Shown here piece after piece: positions 34,051 to 43,193 of a DNA stretch of 64,000 bases. The stretch is from positions 98,385 through 162,384 of the forward strand of contig NZ_JBFHFC010000005.1 of the NCBI RefSeq assembly GCF_041583835.1, in the 5' to 3' direction. The DNA comes from Thiomicrorhabdus sp041583835. Lineage in GTDB: Bacteria; Pseudomonadota; Gammaproteobacteria; Thiomicrospirales; Thiomicrospiraceae. Within the stretch, counting starts at the first letter, position 1; each line of letters begins with the position of its first letter. The notes beneath the pieces were generated by a model. It was not told the origin of the DNA. It saw only the letters and a list, made by a program, of their open reading frames with translations, and made no database searches. The translations under genes and the position numbers were made by a program.

Positions 34051-36078
34051 TTAGGAATACTCTTTAATCAGGTTTTTTAGCGGGATGGCTTTGTTGAAGT
34101 AGTAACCCTGGTAAAGCAGTTCACTCGGTAGCGTGCGTAAAGTTTCGAGTTTTTCGGCCGTGTCGACGAATTCGACGATAACCGGTTGCAGGCCAAGGTT
34201 GGCGGCCATATTGGTGATGAATTCCACCATACGGTATTTCGCTTGATCGTTCTCGATGTTTTGAATGAGTTTGCCGTCCAGTTTGGCAATTTGAACCGTG
34301 TGGCTGCTGGCTAGGTCGACCAAACTAGAAAGGTTGGAATAGCCTGTCCCAAAATCGTCAATTGCGAAGATGATCTGATATTTTTGATTCAGTTCTCTCA
34401 ACACTTCATCGTGCATGAGGATTTCGTGTTCCGTAATTTCCACCAGCAACTGAATGTTATGCTGCTTGCAAACGCTATTCAAACCGATCAGTTTTGTGAT
34501 GATCTGTGGGCTGGCAAGCGATTGCGGATAGATGTTGACGTTGATCATTTCGGTCAGCCCTTGCAGCTGCGGAATGTCCCGTTCCAGTAGTTCGAATACT
34601 TGTTCGTCGATTTGACTGGTTAAGTTATAGGTTTCCACAATGCTTAAAAAGTCTTTAGCCGCGATGATTTGCTCGTCGACAGACATTCTAATCAATGCCT
34701 CAAGGGTTTTGATATTACCGCTTTCATTAACGATCGGTTGATAGAACAGGCAAAAACTTTTGTTTTGTAAATGATTATGTACGATTTCTAAAAGTTCCAA
34801 ATCCTGTTCGACTTGCTGATGGTATTGAACCAATTCATGCGACTGGATGTGGCAAATGTGTTCGTGGCATTTGTCCTTTAGGATTTTGTTCAGCATTGAA
34901 GCGAATTGCTGGGTTTCGTAAACCGGCAGATCGGATAGGTTAAACAGGTTAACGTAAAGCTGTTGACTATGGCTTTTACCGAATCTCTCACCAAGTGAAG
35001 TGATCACGTCTTCCATGACCGAAGGAAGCGTATTTGGCCCTTTCTCCTCCTTAAGTACGACATGCAAGCTTTCTTCGCGTTCCAGGTGAATGAAATCGAT
35101 GTCGTTTTGTTTTAAGCATGTCATACATTCGTTAGAGAAAATATTCAGCAATTGTTTTTTCTGTTCATATTGGATGTCGGATGCTTCGACGATACCGTAA
35201 TGGATGACAAAGTAATAACTTAGATTCTTCTGGCGTTTACTTTCCGCCATCACAAAATCGATGAAGTTATGGTATGGATCGGCCAGGTAGTTGAAGTGCG
35301 CTTCATTGATGTACTTGTCTAATAACAGAAAATCTTGACTGAGATTTTCGAAATGAGAGAGCGCTTTAAGGTACTCCTTTTGCATCAAGTAGACATAAAC
35401 ATAGTTCGCTTCTTGATGTACCGAGCGATGGATCAGAAGAATATTGCCTTGCAGGTCAAACGCTTTGTCACCGGTGGCATGCAAAATCAATTTGGCTTCC
35501 AGGGTTTTTAACCAGTGGGCGAAATCGCACAGAGTGTGGTCGAGTTGAGGAGGCGACCCGCCTTCTTCGATGTGGGTAAAGAAGTGTTCAAGTTGGATCA
35601 ACCATCTCTGGTGCAGAGTCATGGTTTGGTTATGACAGATAAAATTTTCGTTTTTAAAATGGTCGACAAATTCTTTGACTGTCGAAAGAAAATAACCGCG
35701 GGCGAGATGACTTTTGGCTTGTTTGATTGAATAGAGAACCGCTTCGGGCGTTTTTTTAAGCTTAAAGTGCGCTAAACCGGATAAGGCATTTTCCTGCGCC
35801 ATATCAATCAGATCAAAGACATCGTGTAACGACAGATGATAGATTTGCTGTAAGGTTTTACCGACGTTTTCAAGCTCATTACAGTCTTCGTCGGTCAGTT
35901 CATCAATCAACAGCTTTTTTAGCCATTTTTCTTCTTGAAGAAACAAACATTTCATTTCGTGCAAAGAATGAATGACATGTGTCATTGAAGATTGCTGGAT
36001 CAGGTCGCTTTCCATTGATTCGATCAGATCTTTGCAGAATTTATGCAGGCTTGATGTCGGCACGGCTTTCAGAACCAC
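34051..36078 (-). CDS. EAL-domain phosphodiesterase with CZB-like zinc-binding domain
   Basis: 675 residues from a GTG at 36076-36078. The C-terminal 240 residues are an EAL domain with the motif TLEALIRM and catalytic-site segments EITEHEIL, IFAIDDFGTGYSNLSSL and IAKLDGKLI, so c-di-GMP hydrolysis is likely. The N-terminal half is helical and soluble. Residues 156-221 contain His156 (LHQRW), Cys184 in LCDFAHWL, and His217/His221 in IHRSVH. This spacing and the C-x-F-x-x-W pattern match the CZB zinc domain seen in E. coli DgcZ and chemoreceptors. Residues 270-400 may be a degenerate GGDEF-like domain (no GGDEF motif). Zinc or redox control of c-di-GMP is inferred. Confidence 0.85.
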   Translation of the reverse strand: MVLKAVPTSSLHKFCKDLIESMESDLIQQSSMTHVIHSLHEMKCLFLQEEKWLKKLLIDELTDEDCNELENVGKTLQQIYHLSLHDVFDLIDMAQENALSGLAHFKLKKTPEAVLYSIKQAKSHLARGYFLSTVKEFVDHFKNENFICHNQTMTLHQRWLIQLEHFFTHIEEGGSPPQLDHTLCDFAHWLKTLEAKLILHATGDKAFDLQGNILLIHRSVHQEANYVYVYLMQKEYLKALSHFENLSQDFLLLDKYINEAHFNYLADPYHNFIDFVMAESKRQKNLSYYFVIHYGIVEASDIQYEQKKQLLNIFSNECMTCLKQNDIDFIHLEREESLHVVLKEEKGPNTLPSVMEDVITSLGERFGKSHSQQLYVNLFNLSDLPVYETQQFASMLNKILKDKCHEHICHIQSHELVQYHQQVEQDLELLEIVHNHLQNKSFCLFYQPIVNESGNIKTLEALIRMSVDEQIIAAKDFLSIVETYNLTSQIDEQVFELLERDIPQLQGLTEMINVNIYPQSLASPQIITKLIGLNSVCKQHNIQLLVEITEHEILMHDEVLRELNQKYQIIFAIDDFGTGYSNLSSLVDLASSHTVQIAKLDGKLIQNIENDQAKYRMVEFITNMAANLGLQPVIVEFVDTAEKLETLRTLPSELLYQGYYFNKAIPLKNLIKEYS

Positions 36079-36304
36079 AAGTTAATAGAATATTTCGATT
36101 CTAACATGGGTTATGTGGTTTTTATTCAGTTTAAAATTTGATGTGGTTATTAAATTTATTAAGTTTTTTTTCTTAGATCATTTCGAATTTTATTTTTTGT
36201 TGAAAAGCGTCTTAAAATTGAAGAACAGGCTTTCTATCCATTTTTAGGCTAAAGTCTTTAGGTTGAAAAATAGAATTTATTGCGATGGAGGTAAGGTTGA
36301 TTTG

Positions 36305-36592
36305 ATGAAAGAGCAACAAGACCAAAAGGCGACAAAAGACGGAACGAACCTATTTGAAGGGATTGTTTTTCCGGATTATTTTATTCAAAAAAATTTGTCG
36401 TTTGATGACATGATAGGCTCCATAAGAACTTGGAGTGCCTATAAAAAGGCGAAGGAAAAAGGTGAGCTGAAAGCATTCGAGGCGTTTTTCGAAAGGATGA
36501 AAAAATCATGGGGTAATCCCGTTAACGCCAAAAAGGTGACTTGGCCGATTTCCGTCAGAGCCGGCAGAGTCCATCGGAATAGCCCCCCTTAG
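36305..36592 (+). CDS. Hypothetical protein
   Basis: 95 residues from the ATG at 36305, which has a strong GGAGGTAAGG upstream with about 9 bp spacing. A TTG at 36263 gives a longer form. The protein is soluble, charged and partly helical (FEAFFERMKKSW), with no motif or signal that I recognise. It lies alone, convergent with cmoM (stop codons 1 bp apart). The RBS supports a real gene. Confidence 0.6.
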   Translation: MKEQQDQKATKDGTNLFEGIVFPDYFIQKNLSFDDMIGSIRTWSAYKKAKEKGELKAFEAFFERMKKSWGNPVNAKKVTWPISVRAGRVHRNSPP

Positions 36593-36593
36593 A

Positions 36594-37403
36594 TTACTTT
36601 TTCTTGGCAAGAATATGGATGTATCGTGCCATGTTTCGGTAGGTGGGTTCGCGACAGAAACGATATTCTAAAGCCAGCAGATCGTCCAGGTCACTTTGTT
36701 CCAGCACTTCATGGGTCATGTAGTCGTGGAACACGCGAATTCCGGTGTGCACTTCGATTTCGAACCCCCAGACTTCAAGCCACTGAATTACTTCTTCCGG
36801 TATCTGTGGATTCGGCGGTGTAAGCTTTTTGCCTTTACCGAGATAGTCGTCGTTGAGAATGTAGGGTAGGCGCCAGCCTCCGCGCAATGTATTGCGGATA
36901 ACGACCGAATTACGGTTGTAGAACAACAGGGAAAGATGGCCGCCCGGTTTGACTTTGTCGGTGACGGTCTTTAACGTCTCTTTGGGTTCGCCCAGCCATT
37001 CGAGAACGGCATGAAACAGTACTAAATCAAATTCCGGTAAGGTTGCTGCAACTTCTTGGGCGGGACCGTTGATGAAGGTCGCTTCCAGGCCGGCCTCTTC
37101 GAAATTTCTTTGAGCCCGTATTAACATCTGATGTGAAAGGTCGCATAAGGTCGTTTTGTGTCCGGCCTCGGCAAACCATTGGCTGATTTGCGCAAAGCCG
37201 CAACCGGCATCCCAAACCGTCAGCGACGTTTGCTTTTCAATAGGATTTGTCGAGTTGCTTTCGGGAGAATGCAGGTCTGCTAAGTCTTCCTTGAGAAGTT
37301 TTAGACGCCACTCGCCTTTGACCGTGTTATAGATCTTGGCTTCGAATTTATCGACCAGTTTGTCGAAATTGCGGTCGGCTTTTTGGGGAGGAGTATTTTT
37401 CAT
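36594..37403 (-). CDS. cmoM: tRNA cmo5U34 methyltransferase CmoM-like
   Basis: 269 residues. It matches the CmoM (SmtA) family: DRNFDKLVDKFEAKIYNTVKGEWRL at the start, AdoMet loop VWDAGCGFAQISQWFAEAGH, LCDLSHQMLIRAQ, LVLFHAVLEWLGEPKETL, and GGHLSLLFYNRNSVVIRN. The C-terminal EVLEQSDLDDLLALEYRFCREPTYRNMARYIHIL (in parts) is also characteristic. CmoM methylates 5-carboxymethoxyuridine to its methyl ester at wobble U34. cmoA and cmoB are 4 kb away on the same strand. Confidence 0.9.
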   Translation of the reverse strand: MKNTPPQKADRNFDKLVDKFEAKIYNTVKGEWRLKLLKEDLADLHSPESNSTNPIEKQTSLTVWDAGCGFAQISQWFAEAGHKTTLCDLSHQMLIRAQRNFEEAGLEATFINGPAQEVAATLPEFDLVLFHAVLEWLGEPKETLKTVTDKVKPGGHLSLLFYNRNSVVIRNTLRGGWRLPYILNDDYLGKGKKLTPPNPQIPEEVIQWLEVWGFEIEVHTGIRVFHDYMTHEVLEQSDLDDLLALEYRFCREPTYRNMARYIHILAKKK

Positions 37404-37566
37404 GGGTTTATTTTAGCCAGAAGCGGTGAATGACGTGAATTTTTTGTATTTTGAAGATTGTGTCGGTCTATCGTAGCCAAAGTTTGAGTATTCGTGCGGC
37501 TTTGAGTATCTTAGAGGCCTGATGTAAACCATCTTGTTTAAATTATTTGAATCGATTGGAGAGTCC

Positions 37567-37920
37567 ATGTCATCGAAAGTTTATTGTCTGGCGCAATTTC
37601 AGCCTAAACCTGGCAAAGAAGCCGAATTATTCAAGGTCTTGCAGAGTCTTGAACCAAACACGTTGAGGGAAGACGGTTGTTTGCAGTATCGGGTAACTCG
37701 TCAGATTGCCAGCCCGTTTGCCGAAGGTAAGAGTTTTCCGATCGTATTTAATGAAATCTGGGCGGATATGGCTGCTTTTGAAGCACATTGCCAGCGTCAG
37801 GAGATTGTCGACTTTTTCCAGAATTTTTGTCTGGCTGAAGATGGCTTGGCGGCGGACTGGAATGTCTGCGTTTACAGCGACGAACCGGAAATTTACGATG
37901 CGCCGGTTATCGCTCCATAA
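37567..37920 (+). CDS. ABM-domain protein (putative quinol monooxygenase family)
   Basis: 117 residues from the ATG at 37567, preceded by GGAGAG. The antibiotic biosynthesis monooxygenase fold is suggested by VYCLAQFQPKPGKEAELFKVLQSL, TLREDGCLQYRVTRQIA, FNEIWADMAAFEAHCQRQEIVDFF. Members are small dimeric ferredoxin-like proteins with diverse, often unknown roles. A solo gene that converges on the CDF transporter gene. Confidence 0.82.
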   Translation: MSSKVYCLAQFQPKPGKEAELFKVLQSLEPNTLREDGCLQYRVTRQIASPFAEGKSFPIVFNEIWADMAAFEAHCQRQEIVDFFQNFCLAEDGLAADWNVCVYSDEPEIYDAPVIAP

Positions 37921-37926
37921 ACCGGT

Positions 37927-38655
37927 TTAGTCGCTGAATTGGGTTTGGGTGTCACTTTCTTTGAGAGTTTTTTCAGGCTTTTTTTCCGATTTTTCAGAAG
38001 ACTCGCAACAGGTATTGTCCGCACAACAAGTCTCTTCCTTTTCCGGCTCGCAGGCGTTGGCGGATTGAAGTTCCGATCTGGCGTCTTTGAGAATCCGCAT
38101 TGCGCCCCAAAATACGAGCAGGGTAATCGCCGAACCGATAATCAAATCGGGCAATCGGCTTCCCAGCCACCAGACGAGCAGACCGCTTAAAATTACGCCT
38201 AAATTGGCCAGGACGTCGTTGGCAGAGAAAATCCAGCTGGCTCGCATATGGACTTCGCCGTTTCGGTGGGCGTGGATCAGCTTCAGGCAGTAGGTGTTAC
38301 CGATCAAAGCGATGAACCCCATAATAAGCATCCATTCCGACAGTGGTTCGCTGCCGTAGATCGCGCGGCGGGCGATGTCCAAACCGATTAACGCCGCCAG
38401 CATCATCTGAAAGTAACCGCTGACCAATGCAGCTTTGGCTTTAGTCTGTACCGCTCTTCCTATGGCGTAGAGTCCGATTCCGTATACGATGGCGTCGGCC
38501 AGCATATCCAATGCATCTGCCGTCAAACCGGTCGACTGAGCATACCAGCCGACGATGAATTCAATCACGAACAACGCCGCGTTGATCGACAGAAGGGTAA
38601 TCAGGATTTTTTTCTGCGAGGCGTCGGTGACCTCAATATGACATTCGCAAGCCAT
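37927..38655 (-). CDS. Cation diffusion facilitator family transporter with Cys-rich tail
   Basis: 242 residues, six predicted membrane segments. TM2 holds TADALDMLADA (metal-site Asp residues of CDF proteins; the canonical His is replaced by Asp) and TM5 SANDVLANLGVILSG. A short His loop HAHRNGEVH follows TM4. The cytoplasmic C-terminus is not the usual CTD fold but a short tail with CEPEKEETCCADNTCCES, six cysteines, followed by a charged end; the N-terminus also has CECH. Metal export is likely; the cysteines suggest a soft metal. Ribosome site GGGGG lies before the ATG. Confidence 0.82.
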   Translation of the reverse strand: MACECHIEVTDASQKKILITLLSINAALFVIEFIVGWYAQSTGLTADALDMLADAIVYGIGLYAIGRAVQTKAKAALVSGYFQMMLAALIGLDIARRAIYGSEPLSEWMLIMGFIALIGNTYCLKLIHAHRNGEVHMRASWIFSANDVLANLGVILSGLLVWWLGSRLPDLIIGSAITLLVFWGAMRILKDARSELQSANACEPEKEETCCADNTCCESSEKSEKKPEKTLKESDTQTQFSD

Positions 38656-38693
38656 TACGACCCCCTTTGTTTATTTTGTTTTGATAAATCTTA

Positions 38694-41600
38694 TCAGTTC
38701 TGGTCTTTCTTTAAGCCGTTTTCGAGCGCATTTTCCAGCTCATGCGTCGAAGCCAGCGGAGAGCCGCTACGCTTGGCGAGCAGCGCGTAAGCGGTCGGAA
38801 TGATGAACAGGCTCAACAGCGTCGAGAAAGCCACCCCCCAGAACAGCACGATGCCCAGAATGTAACGGGTCTCCGCACCGGCTCCGCTCGACAGTATCAA
38901 CGGAACCGTTCCGGCGATGGTGGTGATGGCGGTCATCAAGATCGGCCGCAGACGCAATTGAGTAGCGGATACCAAAGCCCGGTAGACAGGCAGGCCGCGG
39001 TCGCGTAATTGGTTCGTGAATTCAACGATCAGAATCCCGTTTTTAGTCGCCAGACCGAGCAATAACACCAACGCGATCTGACTGTAGATGTTCAGGCTCA
39101 TGTGGTACGAAAGAAGTGCGAACAGCCCGCCTGCCAGTGCTAAGGGTACTGTCAGCAGGATCACGAAAGGATGGATGAAACTCTCAAACTGCGCTGCCAG
39201 TACCAGGAAAATCACGACTACGCCTAACAGGAAGACAAAGTAGAACGAATTAGAGGCCGTCTGGAAATCGCGTGATTGCCCCTTATAGTCGATGATTGCT
39301 TCCGGTGGCAACGTTTCGCGAGTGAGTTTGTTGAGGTAATCCAACGCCTGACCTAACGACAGGTTGTCATCCAGTTTGGCCGACAATGTCATCGAGCGCA
39401 CACGGTTATAGCGGTTGAGGCTCGAGGCCACGCCGGAGGTTTCAATATGCGTGATCGCGGACAGCGGAATCATGCCGTTGGTACTGGACGAACGCAGATA
39501 AATTTGTTCCAGATCCTGTGGGGATTGGAACCATTTATGATCCGCCTTGACCAGAATGTCATACTCTTCGCCCTGATATTGGTATGTGGTGATGCGTTTG
39601 CTGCCGAGCAGGATTTGTAAGGTTTCGGTCAGGTCTTGATGCGAAATTCCCAGCGCTTTGGCTTTGGCGTAATCGACCGTCAGACGCAGTTGAGGCTTGC
39701 TGGCCTCGTAATCCCAGTCCAACCCGCTTAATCCCGGGTTGGTATCGTGAATGGCCTGATCCATCATGGTTTTCCATTGTTCCAGTTCCGCATAGCTGGA
39801 ACCGCCGATAACAAACTGTACCGGCTTCTGAACGCGTCCGCCGATCGGCGAGCGCATAATCGGTACCGCTTTGACACCGGTCAGGTCGGCGAGTTTTTTG
39901 CGGGTTTCTTCCATGATATCGTAAGCGGAACGGCGTTTGGACCAGTCTTCCAGAACGACGATCACAAAACCGGTGTTGAAGATTTCGGTACTGCTGAAAG
40001 ACCTTGGCGCACGAATCAATAGGCGTTTGGCTTCGCCGTTTTCGACTAAAGGCATTAGGCGCTCTTCAATTTCGTTCATATAGCTTTGCATATATTCGAA
40101 AGTCGCGCCTTCCGGCCCTTTGACCGTCACGTAAAACACGCCGCGGTCTTCTTTCGGCACGTATTCATGCGGTACTTTTTGGGCATAGAATACCGTGGCC
40201 GCAATCACGGCGGCAAATGCCAAAACACTGATCCAAGGGTGCCTGAGGTTTTTGACCAGAAGTTTTTTGAAGCGATGGGAGCGGCGTCTTCCGGAAGGTT
40301 TCGGACGGTCTTCCGACGCGTCTTGGATTGGTTTTTTTGTCGGCAGTAACAGTTTGGAGGCCAATGCGGGAGAAAGTGTCAGTGCCACCCAGCTCGAGAA
40401 GAGGACGGCCACCGCCAGAGTCACCGAAAATTCAGAGAACAGTCGTCCGATCTGGCCTTCCATAAAGGCGATCGGCATAAAGACCGCAATCAAAGTCAAA
40501 GTGGTGGCGACGACGGCAAAACCGACCTGTCGGGTTCCCAGATAGGCAGCTGCAATAGGGGGGTGCCCCATATCTAGGTGGCGCTGAGTGTTTTCCAGTA
40601 CCACGATCGCATCGTCCACCACTAACCCGATCGCCAGTACCAATGCCAGTAGGGTAAGTAGGTTGATGGAGAAACCGAGCATCCACAATACGCCGAAAGT
40701 GGCGATTAGGGAGACGGGCAGGGTCACCATCGGCACCAATGCGGCGCGCCAGTTTTTCAGAAACGCCAGCATCACCAAAGAGACTAAGCCCAAAGCAATG
40801 AACAGGGTTTTGTAGACTTCGTCGACGGCTTGTTGAACAAAGACCGAAGAATCGAAACTTTCCGCCAGATGCAGGCCTTCCGGCAATGTCTGGTTAACGA
40901 GTTTGCGGCGCTCCCGCGCCAGTTCGGCAACAGTAAGAGTGTTGGCATTGGATTGTTTGATGATCCCGATGCCGACCATCGGTTCGCCGTTACCTTTGAA
41001 CAGGCGACGGCGTTCGATGGCGCCGAGTTTGACTTCGGCGATCTCGCCCAGTGTCACCTGTCCGACCTGCTGGTTCTGTTTGATAATCAAATTTTTGAAG
41101 TCGTTTATGCTGCTTAAAGGTTTGTCGGCTTGCAGGGTAAACAGGATGTGTTTGCCTTGTACCGAACCGACCGGCAGTTCGATATTGGACGCACGCAGCT
41201 GTGTCTCGACGTCCTGAGCACTGATACCGTATAACGCCATCTGCTGCGGATTTAGCCAGATGCGTAGGGCATAGGACTGTCCGCCGCCGACGCGCACACG
41301 TGCGACACCGTCCAGTACGGCAAAACGGTCGACCAGATAGCGTTCGGCGTAATCGGTCAGTTGCGGTACGGTCATCTGGTCGCTGTTGAGGTTGAACCAT
41401 AGAATGACGCTTTCGTCGCCGTCGACTTTCTCGACTTCAGGCGCACGAGCTTGTTCCGGTAGGTTGTCGGCGATTCGGGCGACGCGGTCGCGGATATCGT
41501 TGGCGGCGGCATCAATGTCGCGGTCGATGGAGAATTCCACTTTGATTCGCGAACGTCCGTCGCTGGAAGTCGATTCGATGAAACGGATGCCCGAGACCCC

Positions 41601-41816
41601 GGAAATGCGGTTTTCAATCAATTTGGTGATGCGGTTCTCGACAACTTGCGCCGAAGCGCCCAGGTATTGGGTGTCGATGGTGACGATCGGTGCATCCACG
41701 TTCGGGTATTCGCGCAGGCTCATGCGGTCGAATGCCATTAAGCCGAATGCAAGTAATAGCAGGGAGGCAACCGTTGCCAGTATCGGACGTTTGACCGAAG
41801 TATCAGACAGCCACAT
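38694..41816 (-). CDS. RND efflux transporter, HAE1 family
   Basis: 1040 residues, the full size of AcrB/MexB-type pumps. N-terminus VKRPILATVASLLLLAFGLMAF, porter-domain sequences such as REYPNVDAPIVTIDTQYLGA, TM4 with the proton-relay aspartates LALVLAIGLVVDDAIVVLEN, and C-terminal GLATKNGILIVEFTNQLRD. HAE1 pumps export drugs, dyes or lipids with proton antiport. It follows the adaptor gene by 2 bp; no outer-membrane channel gene is in the operon. Confidence 0.94.
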   Translation of the reverse strand: MWLSDTSVKRPILATVASLLLLAFGLMAFDRMSLREYPNVDAPIVTIDTQYLGASAQVVENRITKLIENRISGVSGIRFIESTSSDGRSRIKVEFSIDRDIDAAANDIRDRVARIADNLPEQARAPEVEKVDGDESVILWFNLNSDQMTVPQLTDYAERYLVDRFAVLDGVARVRVGGGQSYALRIWLNPQQMALYGISAQDVETQLRASNIELPVGSVQGKHILFTLQADKPLSSINDFKNLIIKQNQQVGQVTLGEIAEVKLGAIERRRLFKGNGEPMVGIGIIKQSNANTLTVAELARERRKLVNQTLPEGLHLAESFDSSVFVQQAVDEVYKTLFIALGLVSLVMLAFLKNWRAALVPMVTLPVSLIATFGVLWMLGFSINLLTLLALVLAIGLVVDDAIVVLENTQRHLDMGHPPIAAAYLGTRQVGFAVVATTLTLIAVFMPIAFMEGQIGRLFSEFSVTLAVAVLFSSWVALTLSPALASKLLLPTKKPIQDASEDRPKPSGRRRSHRFKKLLVKNLRHPWISVLAFAAVIAATVFYAQKVPHEYVPKEDRGVFYVTVKGPEGATFEYMQSYMNEIEERLMPLVENGEAKRLLIRAPRSFSSTEIFNTGFVIVVLEDWSKRRSAYDIMEETRKKLADLTGVKAVPIMRSPIGGRVQKPVQFVIGGSSYAELEQWKTMMDQAIHDTNPGLSGLDWDYEASKPQLRLTVDYAKAKALGISHQDLTETLQILLGSKRITTYQYQGEEYDILVKADHKWFQSPQDLEQIYLRSSSTNGMIPLSAITHIETSGVASSLNRYNRVRSMTLSAKLDDNLSLGQALDYLNKLTRETLPPEAIIDYKGQSRDFQTASNSFYFVFLLGVVVIFLVLAAQFESFIHPFVILLTVPLALAGGLFALLSYHMSLNIYSQIALVLLLGLATKNGILIVEFTNQLRDRGLPVYRALVSATQLRLRPILMTAITTIAGTVPLILSSGAGAETRYILGIVLFWGVAFSTLLSLFIIPTAYALLAKRSGSPLASTHELENALENGLKKDQN

Positions 41817-41818
41817 GC

Positions 41819-42907
41819 TTACTGCTCCTGCTTAGAAGACGGTTTGCTTGGCTGTAACAGCTTCTCTTGAATTGCGTCGTTTTGCATGGCTTTGATTTTG
41901 ACCGAAACCTTGCTGTTGACACGCATTACACCTTGGCTGACGACCAAGTCGTTTTCGTTTAAGCCGGTTAAGACCTCCGTTAAGCTATCCCCGATTTCGC
42001 CGGTTTCAACCGCCACTTTTTCGGCTTTGTAGAGTCCGTCTTGCGAGGCTTTAAGTCGATAGACGAATTCATTGTCGCCAAGCATCAGAATAGCGGTATT
42101 CGGTGCGTTTAATTGGGTTTTGGAAGGCAAATCGATTTGTGCTTCCACCATCATATTGGTTTTTAGACGATTATCGGGGTTGCCGACGATTGCGCGAACC
42201 TGAACCATACGGACTTCTTGTTCCAAGCGCGGAGAAATCGCACTGATATGCCCTTCAAATGTTTGATTGGGGAAAGCGCTGCTGCGCAGAGTAACGTTTT
42301 GGCCTTGTTTAAGGTAACTGAGATATTTGATCGGAATATACAGGTCGAGTTTCATTTCGCTGGTGTCGTCCAGACTGACGATTTGATCGCCCGGCGAGAC
42401 CAATGCGCCGACGGCGTAATGGCTGAAACCAAGTTGTCCGCCAAAGGGGGCGTAAATACGGCGGTCGGCCACCTGGGCTTCGATCACCTTGCGTTTCGCA
42501 ACGGCGGTTTGCCATTCACGGTATTTTTGGTCAATCAGAGAGCGGGTTACGGAGCCGCGTCCCTCAACGTCTTTGACACGGCGGTATTGGCGTTGGGCTT
42601 CTTCCGCCAACGCTTTGGCTTCTTCCAATAATGCCAGCTGTTCGGCGCTATTCAGCTCCAACAACAACTGGCTTTTACGAACCACTTGTCCTTCTGTAAA
42701 GTGTATCGCCTTAATGATTTCGGTGACATTGGAGGAAATATCGATGGACTGTTTAGCTTGCAGATTACCCAGCGCCTTAATCATCTGCGGTTGCGATGTC
42801 TTCGTAACTTGATAAGCAATGACCTCTACAGGCGGTTTTGCCGTGGCACCCACCGAATAGGCCAACGCCATAAGATGAATCAGAAACAGGGCTAAAGGTT
42901 TCAGCAT
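41819..42907 (-). CDS. RND periplasmic adaptor (MFP)
   Basis: 362 residues from the ATG at 42905-42907 (an in-frame ATG at 42917-42919 directly abuts the AAGGA motif, so the inner start is preferred). Signal peptide LALFLIHLMALAYSVGATA, lipoyl-like halves GNLQAKQSIDISSNVTEIIKAIHFTEGQVVRKSQLLLEL and RRIYAPFGGQLGFSHYAVGALVSPGDQIVSL (in parts), beta-barrel and membrane-proximal domains. It links the pump to an outer-membrane channel encoded elsewhere. It is the first gene of the two-gene operon, with an inverted repeat just upstream. Confidence 0.92.
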   Translation of the reverse strand: MLKPLALFLIHLMALAYSVGATAKPPVEVIAYQVTKTSQPQMIKALGNLQAKQSIDISSNVTEIIKAIHFTEGQVVRKSQLLLELNSAEQLALLEEAKALAEEAQRQYRRVKDVEGRGSVTRSLIDQKYREWQTAVAKRKVIEAQVADRRIYAPFGGQLGFSHYAVGALVSPGDQIVSLDDTSEMKLDLYIPIKYLSYLKQGQNVTLRSSAFPNQTFEGHISAISPRLEQEVRMVQVRAIVGNPDNRLKTNMMVEAQIDLPSKTQLNAPNTAILMLGDNEFVYRLKASQDGLYKAEKVAVETGEIGDSLTEVLTGLNENDLVVSQGVMRVNSKVSVKIKAMQNDAIQEKLLQPSKPSSKQEQ

Positions 42908-42927
42908 GATTTCGACCATTCCTTAAA

Positions 42928-42942
42928 TGAAAATCAATTTCA
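42928..42942 (-). promoter_or_regulatory. Inverted repeat upstream of the RND operon, Fur-like 7-1-7
   Basis: TGAAAATCAATTTCA matches the 15-bp Fur core TGATAATCATTATCA at 12 of 15 positions. It sits immediately upstream of the AAGGA of the adaptor gene, where a repressor would block transcription or initiation. Which factor binds is not certain. Confidence 0.4.
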
Positions 42943-43193
42943 TTTATTTTATGTTCAAAACAGCGCTTTGACTAGCGCTTTTGCACCTTGTATCCGCCTA
43001 AAATCTCGGTAAATAGCGTGTGATTGTGTTTATTTCGGTTTTCATAAGCGCTTGGTTTGAAAAATAATTTTGAAGAGCTCTCTTCATTTTTGTTTTGGCT
43101 TAAATCCGGAAAAAGCGCACATTCAAACTCCCCATGAACAAATGTAATGGTGTAAAATTTACGTTTTATTATTTTTCAACGGAGCAGTGCGAA

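Noticed and set aside
43071..43086. TGAAGAG / CTCTTCA inverted repeat upstream of the YebC-family gene.
   Set aside because: Short palindrome in AT-rich DNA with no clear link to a promoter; could be chance.
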